Shown: positions 8,989 through 18,033 of the stretch, piece by piece | How the letters are laid out: each line of letters begins with the position of its first letter | Numbering within the stretch: the stretch's first letter is position 1 | DNA from: Euplotes cf. woodruffi 2 WChen-2021 | Lineage: Eukaryota > Ciliophora > Spirotrichea > Euplotida > Euplotidae | Reading direction: 5' to 3' | DNA: 21,629 bases | NCBI GenBank assembly: GCA_021441665.1 | Contig: JAGYYN010020264.1 | Span: 1-21,629, forward strand | The notes under the pieces: generated by a model | Told to the model about the DNA's origin: nothing | Databases searched by the model: none | Seen by the model: only the letters and a program-made list of their open reading frames with translations | Position numbers and translations under genes: made by a program

Positions 8989-9304
8989 TTATTCTGGTGG
9001 ACTCCAATCGCATTTTTTAGAGCACTTGCCTTCATATCCAGCATCGTTGTAGTCTGCTCTGTCATACTTGTCACTCATGCATTTATTCCAGCATTTTTCT
9101 CCTAAACCACACAGAATTATTAAAGTGCAAAGATAAACAATCGAGTTATATAAATGCAAGAAATCAGCGACTTTTGTATAAAGAAAGTCCGAGCAAATAT
9201 CAGAAAAAGAGCAGTTGCTTACCTTTGTCTTCCCTTGTTCTGATCTTCATTGAGAATGAGGCGACCATCAGCATTGCGAGCACGATCAAGATAATTTTGT
9301 TCAT
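8989..9304 (-). CDS. Pheromone-like secreted Cys-rich peptide precursor, copy 3 (64 aa)
   Basis: Exon 1 (9223-9304) starts MNKIILIVLAMLMVASFSMK and ends IRTREDK. A 121-nt intron (9102-9222, GTAAGC..GTTTAG) is followed by exon 2 (8989-9101). Exon 2 encodes GEKCWNKC, 18 residues rich in Asp and Tyr, then C-S-K-K-C and DWSPPE before TAA. The signal peptide differs from the other copies at only a few positions. The mature part keeps only the CxxxC...CxxxC frame, and the pro-region is nearly absent. Same strand as copies 1 and 2, with starts about 2.6-2.9 kb apart, so the family arose by duplication of a unit including upstream DNA. The likely role is a secreted signalling peptide (pheromone-like). 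A defence or extrusome peptide is the main alternative. Confidence 0.75.
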
Positions 9305-9408
9305 TTGTAATTTGTTTGTTAATTATTACAGCTTCGGCAGTTTAAATATCATTTGCAGCGGATTATTTATAATAATTTATGAGGTCAGAATCCGATCACT
9401 CGAAAGAT
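9305..9408 (-). promoter_or_regulatory. Conserved upstream region of peptide gene copy 3
   Basis: The same blocks occur as upstream of copies 1 and 2, slightly more diverged (GATCACTCGAAAGAT at the distal end). The conserved part again runs from the start codon to AAAGAT. Confidence 0.7.
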
Positions 9409-9955
9409 ATTTATTTCGTATTTTGGCAATAAACTTTTAGATTCTTTGTAAACCATTAGATATTAGCTGTATTTCAGTGTGGAATACAAATATACATCTG
9501 CTTTCAGTTGCCTTCTTATCGTCTGACAGGTTGTCTTGAATCAATCGTGAAATTACTGCCACTTTTGCTCACCTAACGATCATAATTGATTATGATAATT
9601 ATTATTTAGCTAGTTCAAATAAGTTCTGGTGACTCAAAAGATAATATTGAGATTTTAATATAAGAATATTTGATTTTAAAATATCATAGATTTATTTACA
9701 GCTGTGGGAAAGATTTAGTCACTATTTGATTTTAATATAGTCTTTTGTTGTCGATAAATAGAGCATAGTTTAATTTATGATAATAAATTTTTGGAGTATT
9801 ACTGAAATTTAGATGAACTTTATTTATTTTTGCTAAGTTTTTAGAGTGATTATGTAGCATAGAAGGTATTTATCTATGCGGACTTATATGATAAATAAGT
9901 TGTATCTGTTAAAGTAAATTGAGTCAGGCTAGAGTTAAAATCTATTAAGTCTTTC
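9409..9955. other. AT-rich spacer, no gene seen
   Basis: No coding-like stretch was seen. This separates peptide copy 3 from the membrane-anchored Cys-rich protein gene on the same strand. Confidence 0.5.
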
Positions 9956-10751
9956 TTATAAAAGCAATCCATATAATAAGAAGAGCACAGCGATCAGATA
10001 CCAATATCGGCTTATTGCATTAGAGTTGTTGAATCAGCTTAAATCGTCTGTCCCAACGATAATGGAGTATGAGTCGAAGAAAGGTGGCTTGACTTCATCA
10101 AAGAATGCCTGAGCAGTACTCCATTTTGTACTTGGAATGTAAATATTTCCACCAACACTAAATCCACAATTGTCGTATGCTGTAGTTGGACTTGTGACAG
10201 GACCACCCCATAATCTTTCAGCGTATGATTTTCATAATTTAAGAGTCTTTGCAGTAGAATTAGTAGCCATGGGCTGATCTGAATGACATCCAACTCAGAA
10301 GTAAAACTCGAGATCGTCAAATCTTCTGTCTCACGAAGGAGATAAAAAGCCTGTAACAAAAGAATCAATCGAGTTGTCATGACCAGACACTCATCATGCA
10401 TCTTGATTGCTTTTGTATCATCTTATCAATGACGGGAAAGCCTACAAAAAATCAAATTTAAATGATTAATAAAAATCAACTCTAACAAATACTCATAACC
10501 CAATCATGTCTTAATACATCAATTTGATCCAAATCTAACTCATAAAATACGATTAAAAAATCATAAAATACCCCATCATTTCAAATTTTTGGTATTTAAT
10601 AGCATATTAAAAGCGATTAATTAACTCCATCTAAAAAATTGCCATCTGTTACCTTATTTGCAGTTGTTGCTGAAAGCAATCAGGTGGTATCCGCAATGAC
10701 ACAGGAAACAGCGAAAGCCAGTACCAAAACTACAACGCCCCTTCTATCCAT
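9956..10751 (-). CDS. Cys-rich, membrane-anchored surface protein with folate-receptor-like ectodomain (194 aa)
   Basis: Exon 1 (10653-10751) encodes a signal peptide (RRGVVVLVLAFAVSCVIA). A 211-nt intron (10442-10652) is followed by exon 2 (9956-10441). With TGA as Cys, exon 2 is open for 161 codons: SNQDACCVSGHDNS, then FLSPSCDRRFDDLEFYFCVG, CHSDQP and LKLCKSYAERLWG. It closes with a hydrophobic helix (YWYLIAVLFLLYGLLL) right at the TAA, a type I membrane anchor or GPI-signal-like tail. The order aCC, SxxC, fyCxxCxxdqP, lCksyaxxlW resembles protist folate-receptor-like ectodomains, by memory of the family rather than a search. Eight cysteines are TGA codons, including a TGA-TGA pair at 10391-10396. 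It may act as a receptor or ligand-binding surface protein; its position beside the secreted peptide array is suggestive only. Confidence 0.8.
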
Positions 10752-10840
10752 ATTGTTAAGTTATTCAAATATTATATATCTCAGCAGCTGAAATGATTAA
10801 TACCCACTATAACCACCACATATCAAATATTAACTCCAAA

Positions 10841-11110
10841 ATGACTCAACCCACTGGTCTGTTTGATTTCGCATGATCTCCACGAATACAGTCCAGTTTC
10901 AAAGCGGATACCTATACTAAGCGCAGTCAGGCTACTTGCGCTGTCTTTTTGGCTGATAATAATTCTATCCTAAATACGGTGATTTAGGCTGCCCAACAGG
11001 CCTAACGAAGGTAGAATTACCACAGCCCCGCTTGGATTAGATATACTGCGAAATAGTGGGCAGTCAGTAGAAAGCTTGGGTTTAGAGAATCAGCAGCAAG
11101 GGTTTGGAAA
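10841..11110 (+). CDS. Possible small plus-strand gene or gene remnant, family unknown
   Basis: ATG at 10841 opens 48 codons (MTQPTGLFDFACSPRIQSSF, later ATCAVFLADNNSILNTVI, with one TGA Cys) ending at TAG 10985-10987. A +1 shift there gives another coding-like run (RLPNRPNEGRITTAPLGLDI, later LGLENQQQGFGK) up to about 11110. Beyond that it would overlap the channel gene on the other strand. The stop is preceded by ATT, not the usual AAA, so a frameshift is doubtful and decay is possible. The opposite strand is also partly open here but reads less like protein. No family is recognised. Confidence 0.35.
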
Positions 11111-11120
11111 AGATGTAGTT

Positions 11121-14100
11121 TTAGTCGGAATTTACGACCTCTTCATTGAGCTCCAGATCGTGCTTACTCTCTGCACGCAGTGTCTTTGAACTTCGAGAGA
11201 AGTATCACTGGTTTCGAACCATTTTGGTGTAGGATAGTCTTTTTAGTTTTGGAACACTGCGCATGTTGGATAGAGACTGTTCGTCTGCCTTTGCCTTTTC
11301 AGTGTTCTTTCTCAGGTAACTTGGCTTTATTTCTTGAGAGACTTGAACTCGGTTTAGATGCGACGATTTGTGCAACATCTCTGTTGAATAAAACGATAAC
11401 TTTGAATCTTTGATTTGGTTGAATAACTTTGTGTAGTTTGAAATTGTAGACTTTTTAGATTCACGGTTGGTGAGCCTCTTTTTAATTTTTGTTTCCTTTA
11501 CCTTTGTTTCTTCAATCAGAATATTTTCTTCTTTAAATGTCCTCTTTTTGTTTCTTGTTAAAATTGGTGGTAATATTTTATTTTCTTCGTCTTTTTCGTT
11601 ATGGTTTATGGTTTCTTGAGGTTTCGAAAATGGAAAAATAGTTTGATTTTCTGTATAAAATATTTAGAAAAATATAATAAAAGTCGCAATCAAACCAACT
11701 GATTGATCTAAAACTCTACCTTCTCTATTTCAAGTTTTTAATGGTTTAGAAAAATGTCTTGAGTCATTAAGCATTTTCACTTCATCTTCATATCGTTGAA
11801 TAGTATCAAAATCTCGATTGAATTTTTCAATTGAGCTAATTCACAGCGAATTCTTTTCTGTAATCATCGGAAGACCTGATTTAGGTTCTTGTACAATTTC
11901 ATTTCGAGTTTTTGACACTTCTTTTATTTTTTGTTCTTCACTTCTCTCTTCATTTTCTGCTCTTTTCAAAGCCCGGATTCTTCGAAATTTAATCCACTTG
12001 AAAATAATTTTGGTGGCGATGACTTTATCTAAAATATCGATTTTGTTGTATTTTCTTGCAGACTTGTACTTCGTGTCCCACTTTTTCCGTAGTTTTCGCT
12101 CTAAATGTAAAATTAGGTTTTGGTTAAGGACCAGTCTTACTCAGCATATCGTCAAGCCGCTGTTCTTCAGATGCATTTTTGATTAGCTTTTTTCAGACGT
12201 CTTTGAAGTGAACTTTACCGTGGTTGTAGACAGGAACATTGTAGTCCTTCATGATCTTGATCCATAATGTATCCATCAATAGGATTTTTCTTTTGTGATG
12301 AATCAAGTATCTGTTCTGGTGAACTAAAAATTTTAGGCAACAGCGCTTACTTTCATCGTCGTAGATCATGATTTCATCTGAGTCTTTGAGTTTTTCAAAC
12401 TTGATCGGCTCTTTTATGAATAACCTTGACTGTAATAAGTTCATGTGCTTTAATGTCGAGTAGCCATTAACTGTTGATATTTGGTCGATTGGAATCACCT
12501 TCCCAAGTCCTAAAGGCTGCGGTAGTTCATAAAACAAAAAGACAAGAGACTCAACAGAAATCCATCCAGTTGCATTAGGATCATACTCTGCCCAAAGCGA
12601 CAGTAAGCAGTCGATGTCTTCTTTCCTGATCAGCGCATCTGCGTCTTTTCTTGCTGAGTTAAGTCCATCAATAACGGCAGCAACAGTTAAGTGTAGGACA
12701 ACAAATGTAATGATGATGACAAAGCTTAAAAAGTATAAAAAAGAAATATTCGATCCTCATCCTAAGATCCCTTGTGTCTGCATATCGCTGTAGGACTGGT
12801 TTTCAACGCATTCGACGCCATTATACGAGTCTGAGCTTGTTAAGTCCATCATGATCAAATTCCAGCTTTCTCCGGTCGCTCACCGCATCAAGAGTACAAT
12901 TGACATGTAGAAGTCCCTGAAGTTACTAAGTCTATTATAATTGTCTCTGTACATTATCGGTGAAAACATGTTGATTCCCAGTACTGAGTAAATAAACAGC
13001 AGCAAGAAGATCAGCGACATAATATTTGCAATCTGCGGGATTATATAGACCAAAGTGTCGAGGATCATCCTTCCAAATGACTTCATGAGCCTTAAAATCC
13101 TGAGGATCCGAAACGACCGGATTACTAAAGCTGCTGTTTTTATTTGAGAATCGAGTACTAAATCGATTATGAATCCTGCATCTGAACAGAACACTACAAA
13201 GAAGTCAAATGTATTCCAGGACGAGGAAAAGTAATACTTTCCAAGCCCGATGAGCTTAATCACTAGCTCGATGTTGAATATAATCGAGAAGGCGTAGTTA
13301 AATCCCTCGAGGACGAGTTCATACTGAGTCGACATTCTTGCATATCTCATCGCCATAGTCACGATATTGCCGAATATTCACAGCAGGATAAAGTAATCGA
13401 AATATTCGTGGGTTCCGATAGTGTACATGTACAGTTTGAACTTGTTCTTCGGTAAAGGCTGTTTAAAACTTCAGGTTTTTTCTTAGCATAATATGCTGGA
13501 TTTCAATCCATCGCTTTTGACTTTCAGTAATAAATAGTCCTTTGGTTCCGATTTCCTCACTCTCTCTGATTTTATTAAAATTATCGATAATGACTCCGAC
13601 AAACAGATTGAGGATAAACAGAGATCCAATGATCATAAAACAGATGAAGTAAATTCACATTTCGATTCGGTTATCTTGCTGAGGCTGAATACCTATATCA
13701 GTTGAGTCGATTCCGCTGTTCATGATGTCTATCCAGCCTTCAGTTGAAATCATTTGGAAAAGAGTCAGCATTGCATTGAATACATTATCGAAATTAGCGA
13801 ATGCATTTTTCCATTCTCCACCTTGTGCAATGCAATCGTTTTGAGTATTGACCGATTTCAGTTGCGTCTGGCTGAGACCTTGACAGCTGTAATATCTGCC
13901 TTTGAAGAAATTGACTCCCATAATCGCAAATATCAGCAGCAGTATGAGGCACACTAGCAGTACGTTGGACATTGCAGGAATCGAAGAAAGTAGCGAATTG
14001 ACTACCATCCTCAGCCCTTCATTTCGACTAATCATTCTTAGAGGTCTGAGTGCTCGGATTGCCCTCAATGCCTTCAGACTTTTAAGTGACGTCGTATCAA

Positions 14101-17100
14101 CTGAAGAATAGCTCAATGAAAACCCAAAATCAACAAGGGAGCTTAAGACAACGCAGAAGTCAAGAATGTTCCAGGCATTCGTGATGTATCCGCTGATATT
14201 CGGGAACGAGTTGTAGAAAAACCCGCAGGCAATTATTTTCGATATTGCTTCTGCTAAAAACAGGAAGGTGAATACATTATCAATGTAGCCACAGGCAATA
14301 ACAAAGCTCGAATCTGGATCTGAAAGTGGGGTGATCATTCAAAGAAGTATCGAAGACAGAAATATCAAGATTATTATTCAAAGCTCAAATATCTTCGAGT
14401 ACTTGATGTACTTCTTATCTACTAATAATTTTCCGTTTATTATGTATAAATCATCGATAACGTAAGGTGATTCCAAGCTTGTAATTCCAAACTCTTTAGG
14501 ATTGTTAAAAGCCTCTTCTTTTGGGACAATCTGTTCTGACGGTATCGTTAAATAAATAAAGAACTTCCTTATCTTCCAGCTTTCATGGAAGATAAACAGT
14601 GAGCTTTTGTTCATGTGGGAAAGGTACCTTAGGATAATATTTTTCTTTGCTTTTAATGTCACGATTCCATCAACACAAGGTCCATTTTCATTCGCTTGAT
14701 TTTGATCTGCTGTCTGACTTATTCTTGAAAACCGACTATTTCGTTTGATTCCTAGTATCTGTAGTGAGTTCCTGTTTGATGAATGAGGAAGGACTTTATT
14801 TCTATATTGTATAAGTATAAAGCAGACTACCTGTTATTGAAAACACTCAGTTCGTCAAACTGATATTCATCGTCGTCATCTTCATCTTCTTCATCGTCAT
14901 CATAGCTATTGTTTCTTCGACTACTTGGAGCATGTTGATTGCTGTGAGGAGGATTGATGCTTTTATCCGCTTCTTGCTTGATTTCTTGATCGTAAGGCCT
15001 ACCGTCTTGCTGATTTGCAGGGACATCAGCTCTTTCGTACTTGTTTTCTTCACTGTTAATTATAACTTTTCAAGATAATAAAATTGAGTCGTTTGATTTG
15101 TTAGACTCGATCTTCTCAATCTGCTGATTACTATCTAGAGCTACTTCCTGGTCGTTACTTGGGTCTTTCTTTTGAGCTTTAGCTTCAAAGCCGATATTTT
15201 CATCATTGTTTTTATTTTCTTCTGCTACGTTCTGCACTTTTGAGTTGCGTTTTGTTTTACCTTTCTTTATCGTAGTGTTTTCTTCATCTTTGGTTCTAAA
15301 AATAAAAATAAATAAACTTACTGAAGACCGGTGTACTCGATGACCTTTTCTGCTGGTTTACCAATGACATAGTGCAGCATTTCAATGGTTGTAAGCCCGT
15401 ACTTATGACATTTCTGGAATTCAGAAAACATGCGCTTTTTCTCCATGTACTCTCTCGCCCCGTCAAAGTTACTCAAGACCACCGCTAAGAATAAATTAAG
15501 CATGATTATATTTCCAGTAATAATAAAGCTGATGAAGAATAAAGAAGAGAGCGGGCCATTCGCTCTCATGCAGTTGTACATAACGACGTTCCAGTTGTCT
15601 CCAATTAGCAGCTTAAAAGTCGTGAGAAACGCCCATCCGATGTTATCAAAGTTCTCTCGTGGAGATGTGCCATTTACAGGATCATACTTGCCGTCTTCGT
15701 CAAATTTGAGAATTCCCGCGAAGAACTGCATTCCTAGCAGCGCGTAGACATAGAAAAACAGCAGCACCAAGATTACATAATTTCCTATTGATTTTATCGA
15801 CATTGCTATCGAGTCTAAAAGGACTCTTAAATTTCCGACTCGGAATATTTTGAATATCCTGAAGAGCCGGAAAGCCCTGAGAGCTGAAAACTTTGAGTCT
15901 CCTTCAATAAAGAAAATATCGAGGAGAGACATGATCACAACTATCGTGTCAAATATGTTAAATTTGTCTCTGCAGAACTGGACCGGTCCGAAACCAATTA
16001 TTTTAACGATGACTTCAAGTCAAAAAATTGCAGTGAATACGTAGTTTGAATACTCTGAGAACAGCAGCACGCCTTCTTCATAATTCGGGTACTTGTCAAG
16101 TGCGAGTATAAACGTATTTAAAATGATTCACATAAAGATAAACGAATTAAAAATTGGGCTGATCGTGACATAAAAGAAAAACCGAGTGAATTTACAGCGG
16201 TAATAAAGCGACTTTGGTGCCTTTGCGTCGACATTTAATAATGTATGCAAGACCACCCGAGTATTTAAGTCCTTATACCATGCGTTTTTCTTTCTCTTCT
16301 TGAGCTTAATATCGTGCTGGATGAGGAATTCGGATAAGTGGTCGGGGAGGTTAGCTTCCCTGCCCATGTCGATAAGTTCTTGGATAACTTCTTTATCCTC
16401 TGATCTGTTACTTAGTTCTTCGTACTTATCAAGCATAATAGCAACAGTTAAGTTCAGAATGAAAAAGGATCATATCAGGATCAGCAAGATGAAGTAGATT
16501 GGAGTTATATAAACTGAAAAAGAATCCTGATATATGTGCATTATGTCGGTCCACCCTTCTGTTGTCGTTCATTGGAAGATAGTTATAAAAATGCATAACC
16601 AATATTGTCGAAGTTTGTTATTCCCCAATTGAGATTTTGAATTTCAGTATCTCTGTAAAGATCAGGCACATTTATAGTTCCTGGGAAATTGTCATATTGA
16701 TCGATTAAAGACCCGCAATAAGTATTTGCATTTCATTCTCTATCCCCTCATGTGAAAATGTCTGTTGGGTCAGCAACCCAGTCGCCATTGACTGGCTGTG
16801 GGGTTAGTCTTCATCTGAAATTAATTTTTCCTGCCCAAAGTGAAACGCCGAGTATTGCAAATATTAAGAAGAAGAAAAATGCAAATACGATGATCTCTCC
16901 AAGCTGTGACACCGAAGAAATTAAAGTTCCGATTAGCACTTTCATTGATCCCAAGGATGTTAGAGTTCTTAGTGGTCTCATTAGTCTTAGCGCTCTTATA
17001 CCAGAGACATTATCGAATGATGGCAAGATGCTTAGTAAACTTGCAATGACAACAAAGAAGTCAAGCCAGTTCCACGTGTCTCGAAGATAAGTCCCTTCTC

Positions 17101-17521
17101 CAATTACGAATCCCATAGCGAGCACCTAATGAATATTATATCTTAAAGCAATTTTTAAATTACCTTTATAAGGAACTCAAGAGTGAAGAACGCTGTAAAA
17201 ATGAACTCGCTTTGGTTAACCATATTATTTCGCCACGTATTGCTATTCTGGTTGGTGTAATCCATGACTCCAAGCATCAAAGAGTTGATTATAATTAAAC
17301 CAATTATAAACCAATCAAAGGGCTTCCACAAAATAAGCTTGATCGCGAACTTGCGAATGAAGTGAGATCTTTTAAACAAAAACAGGCTATTTCTCAACAA
17401 ACTGAGCTTCATTCTTCTCCTTGCATGTTGGCTTGTGAGTATTTCCACTATCTGTCGTTCTGCCTTCAAGCACATCATCAATCGAGTTGAACTTGATGCG
17501 CAGGTACTTCTGATAATTCAT
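11121..17521 (-). CDS. Voltage-gated calcium channel alpha-1 subunit, four-domain (about 2,067 aa)
   Basis: Six exons: 17164-17521, 15322-17125, 14831-15295, 12132-14801, 11720-12100, 11121-11650. Introns are 38, 26, 29, 31 and 69 nt; the 31-nt one starts GTCC, which is unusual. The start MNYQKYLRIKF is followed by three recoding sites (17387, 16583, 13463). Each of the four repeats has S1-S6 and an Arg/Lys-rich S4 (for example RALRLMRPLRTL, RAFRLFRIFKIFR, RAIRALRPLRM, RSFRILRILRLMK). Pore motifs are TTTEGW (E308), IGDNW (D628), STEGW (E1229) and RCATGESW (E1519), so the selectivity ring is E-D-E-E. After S6 come GCGSN, an EF-hand-like DPNATGWISVESL, the PLGLGK motif, and an IQ-like IIFKWIKFRRIRALKR before a long Lys-rich tail. 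The II-III loop is acidic (DDDEEDEDDDDE). The protein would sit in the plasma or ciliary membrane and admit Ca2+ on depolarisation, as in ciliate swimming reversal (inferred from the family). The reading fits calcium channels much better than sodium channels or NALCN. Confidence 0.92.
13463..13468 (-). other. Putative +1 frameshift site TTT-TAA in the channel III-IV linker
   Basis: The frame ends RKNLKF before TAA. Skipping one T gives KQPLPKNKFKLYMYTIG, which matches the conserved III-IV linker of calcium channels (K-P-x-P-K-N-K-F). The run of four T's makes an extra base in the assembly a possible alternative. Confidence 0.6.
16583..16588 (-). other. Putative +2 recoding (or 1-nt deletion) site TTA-TAA in the channel gene
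   Basis: The frame FDNIGYAFL ends at TAA right before the domain I selectivity filter. A +2 shift restores TIFQCTTTEGWTDIM, the expected channel sequence. A missing T in the adjacent run of five T's would have the same effect, so a sequencing or assembly error is a real alternative. Confidence 0.55.
17387..17392 (-). other. Putative programmed +1 frameshift site AAA-TAG in the channel gene
   Basis: Frame 0 from the ATG at 17521 runs 44 codons to GAG-AAA, then TAG. Skipping the T joins it to AGC-CTG-TTT, giving FVEK then SLFLFKRSHF, which leads directly into domain I S1. AAA-TAR is the known Euplotes +1 signal. The downstream frame has no convincing start of its own. Confidence 0.75.
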
Positions 17522-18033
17522 ATTGTTTTTATTTAATTTACTCAACTGAATAATCTATAAGCTTGCTGCGTTCACATTTTCTACATCAGTCAATATTTTC
17601 GCAATTTGCTATTTTAACTCATTTTTTAATTTATAAAAAATTCATTGAATATATAAAATCAGTAAATTTATGAATTTAACGAATCCTGTATTTTTGTGCT
17701 TTAAAATCACTAAGCCCCTTAAATCTCGCAGATGTTGAAAAATGTAAAAATTATATTGCTTCGCATGGTTGAGGAATGCAAAAACTGATTGTGATTTTTA
17801 TTGGGTTATAAAGAATACCAAAAATATATTTTAGATCGATTTTTATATATAAATTATTATCTGACTGACTTTTGAAAGGCTAAAATATTATTGATAAATT
17901 CATATTTAATCATCAGCTGTTTTAGATTCGATATAGCGATGATTGGGGCTAGGGTCGGAAATGGGCTGAAGCAGAGATAAGGTAAATTAGATTAATCATT
18001 AGATCAAGTGAGATTGAGTATTTTAATCTGCTG
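17522..18033. other. Intergenic region between the two large minus-strand genes
   Basis: About 510 bp of AT-rich DNA separate the stop of the coiled-coil gene from the start of the channel gene. It should hold the channel promoter. GTTGAG near 17540 on the minus strand is the only TTGA-type motif close to the start. No other feature is supported. Confidence 0.5.

Noticed and set aside
10039-10401. Minus-strand open frame of 120 codons in the surface protein gene
   Set aside because: Out of frame with the reading that has a signal peptide, matched Cys pattern and C-terminal membrane helix.
12101-12131. +1 frameshift at CCT-TAA in the channel C-terminus
   Set aside because: A 31-nt intron ending TTACATTTAG gives the same frame change without an unusual slippery codon, though its donor GTCCTT is weak.
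11818-12186. Plus-strand open frame of 122 codons within the channel gene
   Set aside because: It is the antisense shadow of exon 5 and nearby channel sequence; its Phe/Leu/Ser-rich product mirrors Lys/Glu codons on the real strand.
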